5,641 bases of DNA from Clostridium sp. UBA3947 (GCA_002385545.1 DGDR01000200.1:1-5641), one strand, 5' to 3'. Counted from the stretch's first letter, positions 1-5,641 are shown. Numbers and translations: made by a program. The notes: generated by a model not told the origin, from the letters alone.

Positions 1-642
1 GGAATTAGTTGTATAATTATATACTTGTCCAATTCCTCCGGTAGCTAAAACAATTACCTTTGATAATATAGCATATATTCCCTTTTCATTCTTAGCCAAA
101 ACACCTAAGCATTTATTATCTAAAGTTAATAAATCTATTGCATATTGGTTTTCTTTAATATTTATATTTTTTCTCTTTAGTACCTCTTCTTGCAAAACTC
201 TCATTACTTCTTTTCCAGTCTTATCCTTAAAATGCAAAATTCTTCTTTTGGTATGTCCTCCTTCTTTAGTTGATTTTATCTTTCCTTTTTCATCTTTATC
301 AAAATTAACGCCTATATCTAAAAGTTTTTTTACATTTTTCGGTCCTTCTTCTACTAATATTTTTACAGCTTTTTCATCATTATAGTTATTTCCCGCCTTA
401 ATAGTATCTTGAAAATGAAGAAAAATACTATCATCAGAATTTAAACAAGCAGCTATACCTCCCTGAGCTAGATTACTATTATTTTCATCAATTTTATCCT
501 TTGATAAAACTATTACACCATGCTTGGAATCTATATTTATAGCTGTGTACAGACCAGCTACTCCTGTACCTATGATTAATACATCACAATATTCCTTCCT
601 TATATTATCTAAGCTAAAATTCGTAACATATCTTCTTTTCAT
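1..642 (-). CDS. nadB: L-aspartate oxidase, N-terminal 214 residues (cut by window edge)
   Basis: Flavoprotein that oxidises L-aspartate to iminoaspartate, the first step of de novo NAD synthesis, in the cytoplasm. The translation shows the FAD-binding dinucleotide fold DVLIIGTGVAGLYTA (residues 20-34, GxGxxG at 25-30), the AQGGIAA loop (59-65), EGGHTKRRILH (127-137) and LATGGIGQVYNYTTN (199-213). All of these match the NadB family; Glu-127 appears to align with catalytic Glu-121 of E. coli NadB, and the TTN motif leads into the missing substrate-binding half. The start is the ATG at 642-640. A GGGAG ribosome site at 658-654 overlaps the nadA stop codon, with an 11-base spacer. A 19-residue extension precedes the FAD fold. 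It follows nadA by 15 bases, so the two are almost certainly one transcript. The reading frame is open to base 1; roughly the C-terminal half to 60% should lie outside. Identification is by recall of family motifs. Confidence 0.95.
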   Translation of the reverse strand, partial: MKRRYVTNFSLDNIRKEYCDVLIIGTGVAGLYTAINIDSKHGVIVLSKDKIDENNSNLAQGGIAACLNSDDSIFLHFQDTIKAGNNYNDEKAVKILVEEGPKNVKKLLDIGVNFDKDEKGKIKSTKEGGHTKRRILHFKDKTGKEVMRVLQEEVLKRKNINIKENQYAIDLLTLDNKCLGVLAKNEKGIYAILSKVIVLATGGIGQVYNYTTNS

Positions 643-657
643 TTTTATATTTGCTCC

Positions 658-1569
658 CTATGATATTCTTAACATCCTTTCAAGAGAGTTTTTAGCTGCT
701 GAAATTATTTCTTTTTCCACTTTTATTTCATACATTTCATCCTTTAATGCTCTATACACATCCTCCAATTTAGTTTTTTTCATATTGACACAGGTAAGAG
801 CTGGAGAAAGCAAATAAAACTCTTTATCAGGATTTTGATTTTTTAAAGAATGAAGTACTCCCACCTCTGTTCCTATTACAAATTCCTTTTCCTCTGAGTT
901 ATTTACATATTTAATTATCTGGGAAGTGCTTCCTACAAAATCTGCCTTTTCAACTACTTCTGGACAACACTCCGGATGAACTAATATTTTTACTTTACCT
1001 CTACGTTCTCTAACCATATCTAAATCATTAGCTCTTACTCTTTTATGGGTTATGCAAAAACCTTCCCAGCATATTATCTCCTTTTCTGGTATCTGTTTTG
1101 CTACGTAACTACCTAAATTTTGATCTGGTACAAATAATACTTTATCACTATCAATGGATTGAACTACTTTTAATGCATTTGCAGAAGTACAACATATATC
1201 ACTTTCCGCTTTAACCTCTGCGGAAGAATTAACATAACATACTACTGGAACATTTGGATGATCCTTTTTTAATGATCTAAGCTGCTCTACATCTATCATA
1301 TCCGCCATAGGACATCCCGCATCATACACTGGTAAAAGAACCTTTTTATCCGGTGAAAAGATTTTTGCACTTTCAGCCATAAAGTGGACACCACAAAAAA
1401 CTATAAGATCTGCATCAGTGTTAGCAGCCTTCCTACTAAGTTCTAAGGAATCACCAACAAAGTCAGCCACATCTTGAACTTCAGGTCTTTGATAATTATG
1501 GGCAAGTATTATTGCTCTTTTTTCTCTTTTAAGTATATTAATTTCATTTATCATTTCTTGAGAATTCAT
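658..1569 (-). CDS. nadA: Quinolinate synthase A
   Basis: Iron-sulfur enzyme that condenses iminoaspartate (from NadB) with dihydroxyacetone phosphate to give quinolinate. At 303 residues it is the short NadA form, like the Thermotoga and archaeal enzymes. Landmarks in order are ILAHNYQRPEVQDVADFVGD (21-40, the substrate-binding His-Tyr region), FCGVHFMAESAKI (58-70), DAGCPMADM (83-91), YVNSSAEVKA (112-121), PDQNLGSY (148-155), GFCITHKR (170-177), HPECCPEV (198-205), GSTSQI (213-218), GTEVGV (233-238) and LTCVNMKKT (258-266). Cys-86, Cys-172 and Cys-260 fit the three ligands of the oxygen-sensitive [4Fe-4S] cluster. The start is the ATG at 1569-1567, with a GAGGG ribosome site about 9 bases upstream. 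It is the first gene of the nad operon, with its own promoter and operator at 1631-1685. No damage is visible. Confidence 0.97.
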   Translation of the reverse strand: MNSQEMINEINILKREKRAIILAHNYQRPEVQDVADFVGDSLELSRKAANTDADLIVFCGVHFMAESAKIFSPDKKVLLPVYDAGCPMADMIDVEQLRSLKKDHPNVPVVCYVNSSAEVKAESDICCTSANALKVVQSIDSDKVLFVPDQNLGSYVAKQIPEKEIICWEGFCITHKRVRANDLDMVRERRGKVKILVHPECCPEVVEKADFVGSTSQIIKYVNNSEEKEFVIGTEVGVLHSLKNQNPDKEFYLLSPALTCVNMKKTKLEDVYRALKDEMYEIKVEKEIISAAKNSLERMLRIS

Positions 1570-1630
1570 AATTTTTTCCCTCTTTTCTTATAACTTCTTA
1601 ACTTAATTCTAAAATTGAAAATATATTTAC

Positions 1631-1646
1631 AGGTGTATATACACTT
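1631..1646 (-). promoter_or_regulatory. Candidate NiaR operator upstream of nadA
   Basis: The core at 1633-1644 is a perfect 12-base palindrome (GTGTATATACAC), extended less perfectly to AGGTGTATATACACTT and flanked by ACA on the left. This resembles the ACAGGTGT-type half sites of NiaR (YrxA), the niacin-responsive repressor of nad genes in Firmicutes. It lies immediately downstream of the -10 element, over the expected first transcribed bases, where a bound repressor would block initiation. The palindrome and its position are seen directly; the NiaR assignment is from memory of the motif and from the gene context. Confidence 0.6.
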
Positions 1647-1656
1647 ATCTTTACAT

Positions 1657-1685
1657 ATTATACATAAAAAAAGAATTTGAAGCAA
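1657..1685 (-). promoter_or_regulatory. Sigma-A type promoter of nadAB
   Basis: On the minus strand, TTGCTT (1685-1680) and a consensus TATAAT (1662-1657) are separated by exactly 17 bases. Transcription would start near 1650, giving a leader of about 80 bases before the nadA ATG. The -35 box touches the end of the HAMP-like relic at 1688-1821. Confidence 0.75.
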
Positions 1686-1687
1686 CA

Positions 1688-1821
1688 ATTTATGCTCTTA
1701 CTCAACTCTGATAATTCATCATCGTTTTTCACAGCTATGTTATCACCAAAACCCTTCTCCTCAATCTTTTTTACACTTTCAGAAATATACTAATTTCTAC
1801 CCTTAAATTAGATAAAAAAGC
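1688..1821 (-). pseudogene. Relic of a HAMP-domain signalling protein
   Basis: No open gene remains here, but two adjacent frames together read as a HAMP linker. From 1821 one frame gives FLSNLRVEIS, which fits the membrane exit and the R-x-I-[ST] start of HAMP domains. From 1789 another frame gives SESVKKIEEKGFGDNI and then NDDELSELSKSIN, ending at 1688. The second part carries the HAMP hallmarks: an amphipathic first helix, a glycine linker, an acidic DEL motif and a closing S-I-N. A stop codon (1792-1790) and a small deletion around 1785-1792, apparently removing the conserved proline region, break the frame. The parent was probably a sensor histidine kinase or a methyl-accepting chemotaxis protein; kinase or signalling domains and the sensor part are gone. 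The fragment ends at the nadA promoter. Confidence 0.55.
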
Positions 1822-1872
1822 TCATGACATATCCTCCTAATCTTATGATTAGTAAGAATACATCAATGAGCT
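1814..1872 (-). terminator. Long hairpin terminator downstream of brnQ
   Basis: Bases 1819-1872 form a long imperfect inverted repeat. The outer arms AGCTCAT/ATGAGCT are perfect, the middle pairs with a few bulges and G-U pairs, and the inner arms CTAATC/GATTAG close a short loop. On the minus strand the hairpin is followed by six T residues (1819-1814). There is no T tract on the other side, so it works for minus-strand transcripts only. It starts 5 bases after the stop codon of the short tail at 1878-1973 and about 100 bases after the brnQ stop. It would end the brnQ transcript and insulate nadAB. Confidence 0.7.
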
Positions 1873-1877
1873 AAAAA

Positions 1878-1973
1878 TCAAACCTTATTCATGTGATTAC
1901 TTCCTTCAAATATGATTGCAGAACTGGTAACTGCATCAAGATTCCACCTATCAGCGTCTCTATAGATTACATT
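1878..1973 (-). pseudogene. Short C-terminal gene remnant after brnQ
   Basis: Directly after the brnQ stop, a different frame reads NVIYRDADRWNLDAV and then TSSAIIFEGSNHMNKV, ending in TGA at 1880-1878. It has no start codon, and an in-frame TAG lies just upstream inside the end of brnQ. The residue mix (Trp, Asp, Arg, His, Gly, few Lys/Asn/Ile/Phe runs) is more protein-like than random AT-rich DNA, and the stop sits 5 bases before a terminator hairpin, as at a genuine gene end. I do not recognise the family. It could be the tail of a gene whose body was replaced by brnQ. The alternative is a chance open stretch. Confidence 0.35.
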
Positions 1974-1975
1974 AT

Positions 1976-3328
1976 TTAACTACCAGCTTTTTCACCAGAC
2001 CTCCATATAATCGTTCCAATAACAAACCCCACTAGGGCTGGTATAACCCATCCAAAACCATAGTCAAATCCCGGCAAATACATTTCTGCAAAATCAATTA
2101 ATCTTTTAATTGTTGCTCCTTCCTTCAAATTTGTAGGCAATGCATTACAAAAATCAAAGGTTGCTGCAATAATTGTTAGTATAATTGTCCATCTATATAC
2201 CTGTCTTTGCTTATTAATGATTGGTGTTAATAATGATAATATGATTAAAACAATTGCTAGTGGATAAAGAAACATAAGGACTGGTAAAGAAAGCTGTATA
2301 ATTTTATTTAATCCAAAATTAGCAATTATAAAAGAAAAAACAGTAAATATAATAGCATATTTATTGTATGACATAGATTTTTGAAACAACTGACTAAACA
2401 TTTGAGCACATGAAGTAATTAGCCCTATGGCTGTTTTCAAACAGGCAATGGTTACTATGGCAGCTAACAACAACTTACCTATAAAACCAAAATAATGGTC
2501 ACTAACCATGGACATAATTTTTCCTCCATTATCAGCACTGCTAACGCTGCCTAAGCTCGTTGCTCCCATATAAGCTAAGGATGCATAAATAACACTCATT
2601 CCAATAATGCACACTAAACTAGATTTACAAGTTTCAATAGCTTTTGCTTTTGTATCTTTTACCCCTAACTTTTCAATATTTGAAACAATAACAATTGCAA
2701 AAGCCAGTGAAGCTAAAGCATCCATAGTATTATATCCGTCTAGTATTCCTGTAAATAATGGTTTATCAATATAATTGCCCTGTGGTGCATATTGAGCTAC
2801 CTCTCCCATTGGACTTACAAAAGTTGCAATAATTAATATAGATAAAAGTACAAGAAAAATCGGAGTAAGATATTTACCAACCCAATCTAAAATTCTTCCA
2901 GGTCTAAGTGAAAAATATAGTGTAAAAGCAAAGAAGATTAACGAAAATATAAGCAATCCAATTTGAAGGTACTCTTTATCAATAAAAGGATTCAAACCAA
3001 CTTCAAAAGCAACAGAAGCTGTACGCGGAATGGCGAATAAAGGTCCAATTGTTAAATATAGCATGCAAGTAAATAAAATAGCATATATTCTACTAACAGG
3101 CTTTGCCAAATCAAATAAACTTTCGCTTTGTGAAAATGTAGCTCCAATAACACCTATCAAAGGAAGCCCTACTCCTGTAATTAAAAATCCAATTGTGGCA
3201 GGTAAGGTATTACTACCAGCCATCTGTCCCATTTTAACTGGAAATATTAAATTGCCAGCACCAAAGAATAATCCAAATAATAATGAACCTATTAATAATG
3301 TGGATCTAAAATCAAGCTTTTTCTTCAT
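1976..3328 (-). CDS. brnQ: Branched-chain amino acid transport system II carrier protein
   Basis: Cytoplasmic-membrane secondary carrier of the LIVCS family, which imports leucine, isoleucine and valine with Na+ or H+. The 450 residues match the usual family length and alternate about twelve hydrophobic helices with short polar loops. Family landmarks are GLFFGAGNLIFP in helix 1 (19-30), GPLFAIPRTASVAFEVG (95-111), SLRPGRILDWVGK (140-152), and GYNTMDALASLAFAIVIV (198-215). The ATG at 3328-3326 has a textbook AAGGAG site (3342-3337) at 8 bases, so the start is secure. It lies 39 bases after the XRE regulator gene, and I see no clear promoter between them, so co-transcription is likely. The long hairpin at 1814-1872 would terminate it. 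I found no T-box or other leader RNA. The C-terminus (about 424-445) is intact. The exact substrate range cannot be read from sequence. Confidence 0.95.
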   Translation of the reverse strand: MKKKLDFRSTLLIGSLLFGLFFGAGNLIFPVKMGQMAGSNTLPATIGFLITGVGLPLIGVIGATFSQSESLFDLAKPVSRIYAILFTCMLYLTIGPLFAIPRTASVAFEVGLNPFIDKEYLQIGLLIFSLIFFAFTLYFSLRPGRILDWVGKYLTPIFLVLLSILIIATFVSPMGEVAQYAPQGNYIDKPLFTGILDGYNTMDALASLAFAIVIVSNIEKLGVKDTKAKAIETCKSSLVCIIGMSVIYASLAYMGATSLGSVSSADNGGKIMSMVSDHYFGFIGKLLLAAIVTIACLKTAIGLITSCAQMFSQLFQKSMSYNKYAIIFTVFSFIIANFGLNKIIQLSLPVLMFLYPLAIVLIILSLLTPIINKQRQVYRWTIILTIIAATFDFCNALPTNLKEGATIKRLIDFAEMYLPGFDYGFGWVIPALVGFVIGTIIWRSGEKAGS

Positions 3329-3367
3329 ATGTAAAACTCCTTATATAATAAAAAATAATGCACTTAT

Positions 3368-3910
3368 CTATATTCTAGGGCTATGATCTTCTTCCACTTG
3401 TTGTATAGTAGATCTTCCATCATAAACTTTTTTCTCTACATAAGTCATCATAGTGTTATTTCTCCATCCATAGCCAATGACAAGTATTAATATTGCCATA
3501 TATTCTAACAAACATTTACCTAAAATAATTCCAGCTACAAATAATATAATGATACATATTCCCCAGAAACATAGAATTCCTATATGCTCTTTTAACCACT
3601 TTTTCTTATAAAACTCAATCCTATCATTAACAGAAAAACTACTGACTTTCATTGTCTGCGTTAGATTTTCTTCTGCCGCCTCTTTATATTCTTCCGCAGT
3701 CAATCTCTTTCCGCTAAGAATCTCATTAACACTAACATCAAAGATTTCACTCATAAAAAGTAACACATCTGCTGGTGGTAAATATGTTCCTGTCTCCCAA
3801 CGAGATACTGTTTTATTTGTTACACCTATTTTTTCTCCTAACTGTTCTTGTGTAAGTCCTTGCTCTTTTCTAAGTTCCGCTATAAATTTTCCTATTTGCA
3901 CTAAATTCAT
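3368..3910 (-). CDS. XRE-family HTH regulator with C-terminal membrane anchor
   Basis: Residues 5-62 form a Cro/C1-type helix-turn-helix: IGKFIAELRKEQGLTQEQLG, then the recognition helix TNKTVSRWETG (31-41), then LPPADVLLFMSEIFDVSVNEIL. The domain is followed by GKRLT (67-71), common in Firmicute XRE regulators. A charged linker (72-108) leads to two hydrophobic segments at about 109-131 and 134-149, then a polar tail of about 30 residues. The protein is therefore probably a membrane-tethered DNA-binding regulator. The ATG at 3910-3908 has GAGGTGAT just upstream. brnQ follows after 39 bases; a terminator hairpin ends 14 bases before the start codon, leaving no obvious room for an ordinary promoter. 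Possible targets are brnQ, the upstream membrane protein or itself, but none is shown. The class is confident; the signal and target are unknown. Confidence 0.9.
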   Translation of the reverse strand: MNLVQIGKFIAELRKEQGLTQEQLGEKIGVTNKTVSRWETGTYLPPADVLLFMSEIFDVSVNEILSGKRLTAEEYKEAAEENLTQTMKVSSFSVNDRIEFYKKKWLKEHIGILCFWGICIIILFVAGIILGKCLLEYMAILILVIGYGWRNNTMMTYVEKKVYDGRSTIQQVEEDHSPRI

Positions 3911-3924
3911 TTATATCACCTCTG

Positions 3925-3954
3925 AAAAAAAGCATAGCAAACCTATGCTTTTTT
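3925..3954. terminator. Bidirectional intrinsic terminator
   Basis: The perfect stem GCATAG (3932-3937) / CTATGC (3943-3948) with a five-base loop is flanked by seven A residues on the left and six T residues on the right. It therefore has a U tract on either strand, and the stem can extend to 12 pairs. On the minus strand it ends the transcript of the membrane protein at 3995-4849. It finishes 14 bases before the XRE start codon, directly next to that gene's ribosome site, so it might also act as an attenuator. Confidence 0.85.
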
Positions 3955-3994
3955 GTCTTTACCATAAACAGCGAATCGGTGGACATTACTTATT

Positions 3995-4849
3995 TTATGG
4001 ATCAACGGAGCAGTATCCATTTCCATAAGTCAGGTGAACCTGAAACTTGTTTCCTTTACTATCCTGATACTGAATGGTATAGCTTCCATCTTCTTTAATC
4101 TTATATGGTTTATATAATATAGTCATTTTGCCATTATCGTCAAATGCTACATCAAATACTTCACTTTCTGTAAGCAAGGTATATGGTCCAGTACCTTTTG
4201 CGGGCATACCAATAGAGCTTGTTGTAATGTCCTGAAATTTGAAGGCATACACCATGAAGAAAAGAATCATAATCAACGTAATTGCACTGGTAATAATACG
4301 CTTTTTCCTTTCCTTAAAAATGAGAAAGATAAACAATAAGAGTTCACCTATGATAAACAATGTGGTTAGAAGCATGTGCGGAAACCAAACGAACATTCTA
4401 TTCACCATATAAGGCAACTCAGAACAAAGAATCAAGTTTGCTACACTTAAAATCAGAATACTCAAGAAATTTCCCTTTTTTGTATACCAAGCAATCATTC
4501 CTCCCGGCAAAGTCAGGAGAGTAATAATCCCCCATTCCGGATAATAGGAAAGAATCCGCCAATGCATCCAACTGAAAGGAACCTGTACCAAATAGATAAG
4601 AGGCTGGCTGATAAGGAAGAATACAAAGGTCTTAAGCCCCGCTTCTAAAGGTTTTTTACAATTTAAAACAATAAACATAGCCATAAAAATCCAGAATTCA
4701 AAGCTTCTGCCTGGTTGCTGAAAAGATGTTTCTTTAAGAAAGTCTGGTACCATCAACATCCCTGTAATAACTCCACAGCCTACAGAAATCAGTATTACGA
4801 GTTTCCAACTCATATTTGTTTTCGTAAATTTTTTTACTAACCTCTTCAT
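3995..4849 (-). CDS. Unrecognised polytopic membrane protein with C-terminal extracytoplasmic domain
   Basis: I do not recognise the family of this 284-residue protein. After a basic N-terminus (MKRLVKKFTK) there are about seven hydrophobic segments, at roughly 16-34, 50-63, 70-90, 105-122, 127-145, 157-178 and 185-203. Basic clusters between helices 6 and 7 (179-184) and at the N-terminus suggest both are cytoplasmic. That would place the C-terminal 80 residues (205-284) outside. This tail looks like a small beta-rich domain (VAFDDNGKMTILYKPYKI, TIQYQDSKGNKFQVHLTYG) with a single cysteine near the end (NGYCSVDP). The ATG at 4849-4847 has an AAGGTGGAG site, so the start is good. It lies 45 bases after the Nudix gene and may be co-transcribed with it; a terminator follows. 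Base composition is richer in G and C than brnQ and nadAB. No transport or enzyme motif is visible. Confidence 0.85.
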   Translation of the reverse strand: MKRLVKKFTKTNMSWKLVILISVGCGVITGMLMVPDFLKETSFQQPGRSFEFWIFMAMFIVLNCKKPLEAGLKTFVFFLISQPLIYLVQVPFSWMHWRILSYYPEWGIITLLTLPGGMIAWYTKKGNFLSILILSVANLILCSELPYMVNRMFVWFPHMLLTTLFIIGELLLFIFLIFKERKKRIITSAITLIMILFFMVYAFKFQDITTSSIGMPAKGTGPYTLLTESEVFDVAFDDNGKMTILYKPYKIKEDGSYTIQYQDSKGNKFQVHLTYGNGYCSVDP

Positions 4850-4894
4850 AATACTCCACCTTAAATAAAAAAAACTATTGGACCTGTCTATAAT

Positions 4895-5446
4895 TTAATT
4901 ACCATCACAAGAATCCTTTACCATTCTTAATTCCTCTGGATAAATGCAATGGTTAATCTGATCTGTCTCAACAAGCTCAATACATTTGTCAAGATCCATC
5001 CACAGCACACTATCCACTTCTTCTTTTTGAAGAGTAAGCTTCTCTTCCTCTATATCATGCCGCAGGGCAAACACACGTGAATACTGCCTGTCATGAAATG
5101 GTCTGCCATAAAAACAGTCATCCCAGATAACAATTCTGTCACCGCAGAAAATAAGTTCATCCTCAGAAGCGGAAACACCGAGCTCTTCTTTTAATTCTCT
5201 TATGGCTGATTGAGCAAAATCCATTCCTGCAGGAATGTGACCGGCGCTTGATATGTCATAGCAACCAGGAAATGATTCTTTAGTTTCACATCTTTTCTGA
5301 AGCAGGATCTGAGTCCTGCCGCACCTTTTTCTAAGAAGCCATACATGGGAGGTCCTATGCATTATACCTTCCTCATGAGCCTTTTCACGCTCTACCGTTT
5401 TTCCCGTAGGATTACCCTTTTCGTCAACTACATCTAATATTTCCAC
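4895..5446 (-). CDS. Nudix hydrolase (isopentenyl-diphosphate isomerase-like subgroup)
   Basis: Cytoplasmic Nudix protein, expected to hydrolyse a nucleoside-diphosphate-linked or other pyrophosphate substrate; the substrate is unknown. Family features are the opening EILDVVDEKGNPTGKTVER, then HRTSHVWLLRKR, ILLQKR, FPGCYDISSAGHIPAG and the Nudix helix RELKEELGV. In the 23-residue Nudix box (G97-V119, counted from the longer ATG start) the metal-binding R-E-x2-E-E core is present, but the first conserved Glu is Met-103. I chose the GTG at 5446-5444 as start (183 residues) because related proteins begin near EILDVVDE and a good ribosome site (5454-5464) lies 7 bases upstream. The usual longest-frame start is the ATG at 5530 (211 residues); it has no well-spaced ribosome site, and its extra 28 residues look like the end of another protein. 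G and C content is higher than in brnQ or nadAB. Confidence 0.9.
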   Translation of the reverse strand: MEILDVVDEKGNPTGKTVEREKAHEEGIMHRTSHVWLLRKRCGRTQILLQKRCETKESFPGCYDISSAGHIPAGMDFAQSAIRELKEELGVSASEDELIFCGDRIVIWDDCFYGRPFHDRQYSRVFALRHDIEEEKLTLQKEEVDSVLWMDLDKCIELVETDQINHCIYPEELRMVKDSCDGN

Positions 5447-5641
5447 TTTATATCCACCACCCCTTAAACCACAAACAGATTCAATACTGCGCATACCATC
5501 ATAGTTTGAAAAATCTAAACCAATACTCATCTTCTTGTAAGCAAGACTACACTCTCCACATGGCTCGAGTTGATGGAATTGATATCAACCTACCATGCTG
5601 CATGGCAATATATATCCATTGTTTTCAAAGTTCCAGATTAG
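5447..5641 (-). pseudogene. C-terminal part of an unidentified upstream gene, interrupted by TGA and fused in frame to the Nudix gene
   Basis: In the same frame as the Nudix gene, the window's right end reads WNFENNGYILPCSMVG, a TGA at 5587-5585, then YQFHQLEPCGECSLAYKKMS and, after IGLDF, SNYDGMRSIESVCGLRGGGYK. The stretch has protein-like composition with several cysteines (PCS, PCGEC, VCG) and only the one stop in 65 codons. TGA could be a decayed CGA (Arg) codon. No stop separates it from the Nudix coding sequence. I do not recognise the family. It may be the 3' remnant of a gene joined to the Nudix gene by deletion, and it may continue beyond the window. Confidence 0.4.
5454..5464 (-). 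promoter_or_regulatory. Ribosome binding site supporting the GTG start of the Nudix gene
   Basis: Minus-strand AGGGGTGGTGG ends 7 bases before the GTG at 5446-5444 and matches the GGAGGTG anti-Shine-Dalgarno complement with one mismatch. The ATG at 5530 has only AGAAG directly against it, which is too close to act. This decides the preferred start. Confidence 0.5.

Noticed and set aside
524..817. A plus-strand open frame of 97 codons across the nadA-nadB junction
   Set aside because: It is antisense to two well-supported genes, has no ribosome site and no recognisable protein features.
1805..1836. A perfect AGGAGG site 7 bases before an ATG inside the terminator hairpin, encoding MSFFI
   Set aside because: The five-codon frame would use a ribosome site buried in the hairpin stem and runs into the T tract. 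It is most likely a by-product of the hairpin sequence.
3030..3386. A plus-strand open frame of 118 codons opposite the start of brnQ
   Set aside because: It mirrors the conserved N-terminal helices of brnQ, and its sequence (many Pro, Asn and Lys) looks like an antisense shadow.
3905..3945. A promoter for the XRE gene formed by TTGCTA in the hairpin and a TATA-like -10 at the ribosome site
   Set aside because: Its start point would fall inside the coding sequence, so it could not make a transcript containing the XRE start codon.
4850..4894. A terminator between the Nudix gene and the membrane protein, suggested by a run of T on the minus strand
   Set aside because: No stable stem precedes the T run, and the two genes are close enough to be read together.
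5540..5590. The in-frame TGA at 5587-5585 as a selenocysteine codon
   Set aside because: I see no convincing bacterial SECIS hairpin just downstream, only short palindromes (TTGATATCAA and CTCGAG). A nonsense mutation in a remnant is simpler.
5560..5595. Clustered CTCGAG and GATATC sites suggesting cloning-vector sequence
   Set aside because: The order and flanking bases do not match a polylinker I know, and the stretch reads as protein-coding in continuity with the neighbouring DNA.

Overview
The window comes from a low-GC Gram-positive, most likely Clostridium or a close relative. The signs are AT-rich codon use, strong purine-rich Shine-Dalgarno sites, a nadA-nadB operon behind a NiaR-like operator, and a Firmicute-type BrnQ. 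I cannot name the species. Every supported gene is on the minus strand, so transcription runs from high to low coordinates.

From the right end: 5641-5447 reads like the C-terminal end of an unidentified protein with one in-frame TGA. It runs without a stop into a Nudix hydrolase (4895 to 5446, or to 5530 with a longer start). Next is an unrecognised seven-helix membrane protein with a C-terminal exported domain (3995-4849). A strong bidirectional hairpin terminator (3925-3954) separates it from an XRE-type helix-turn-helix regulator that carries its own membrane anchor (3368-3910). That regulator is 39 bases from brnQ, a branched-chain amino acid carrier (1976-3328), and the two may be co-transcribed.

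Between brnQ and nadA (1570-1975) there is no intact gene, but the stretch is full of relics and signals. It holds a 30-odd-codon gene tail directly abutting the brnQ stop, a long terminator hairpin just after that tail, a frameshifted HAMP-domain fragment of a lost sensor kinase or chemoreceptor, and then the nad promoter with a palindromic operator.

The left end is de novo NAD synthesis: nadA (quinolinate synthase, complete) followed after 15 bases by nadB (L-aspartate oxidase, cut by the window edge). NadB oxidises aspartate to iminoaspartate, and NadA condenses this with dihydroxyacetone phosphate to quinolinate; nadC would be expected next, outside the window. The operator suggests the pathway is repressed when niacin is available.

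The right-hand genes (Nudix, membrane protein) are visibly richer in G and C than brnQ and nadAB. Together with the relics at the junctions, this suggests a region patched together by insertions and deletions. I see no CRISPR array, tRNA, rRNA, insertion sequence or prophage, and no convincing new multi-gene system. The most unusual items are the gene remnants and the terminator placed just upstream of the regulator gene.
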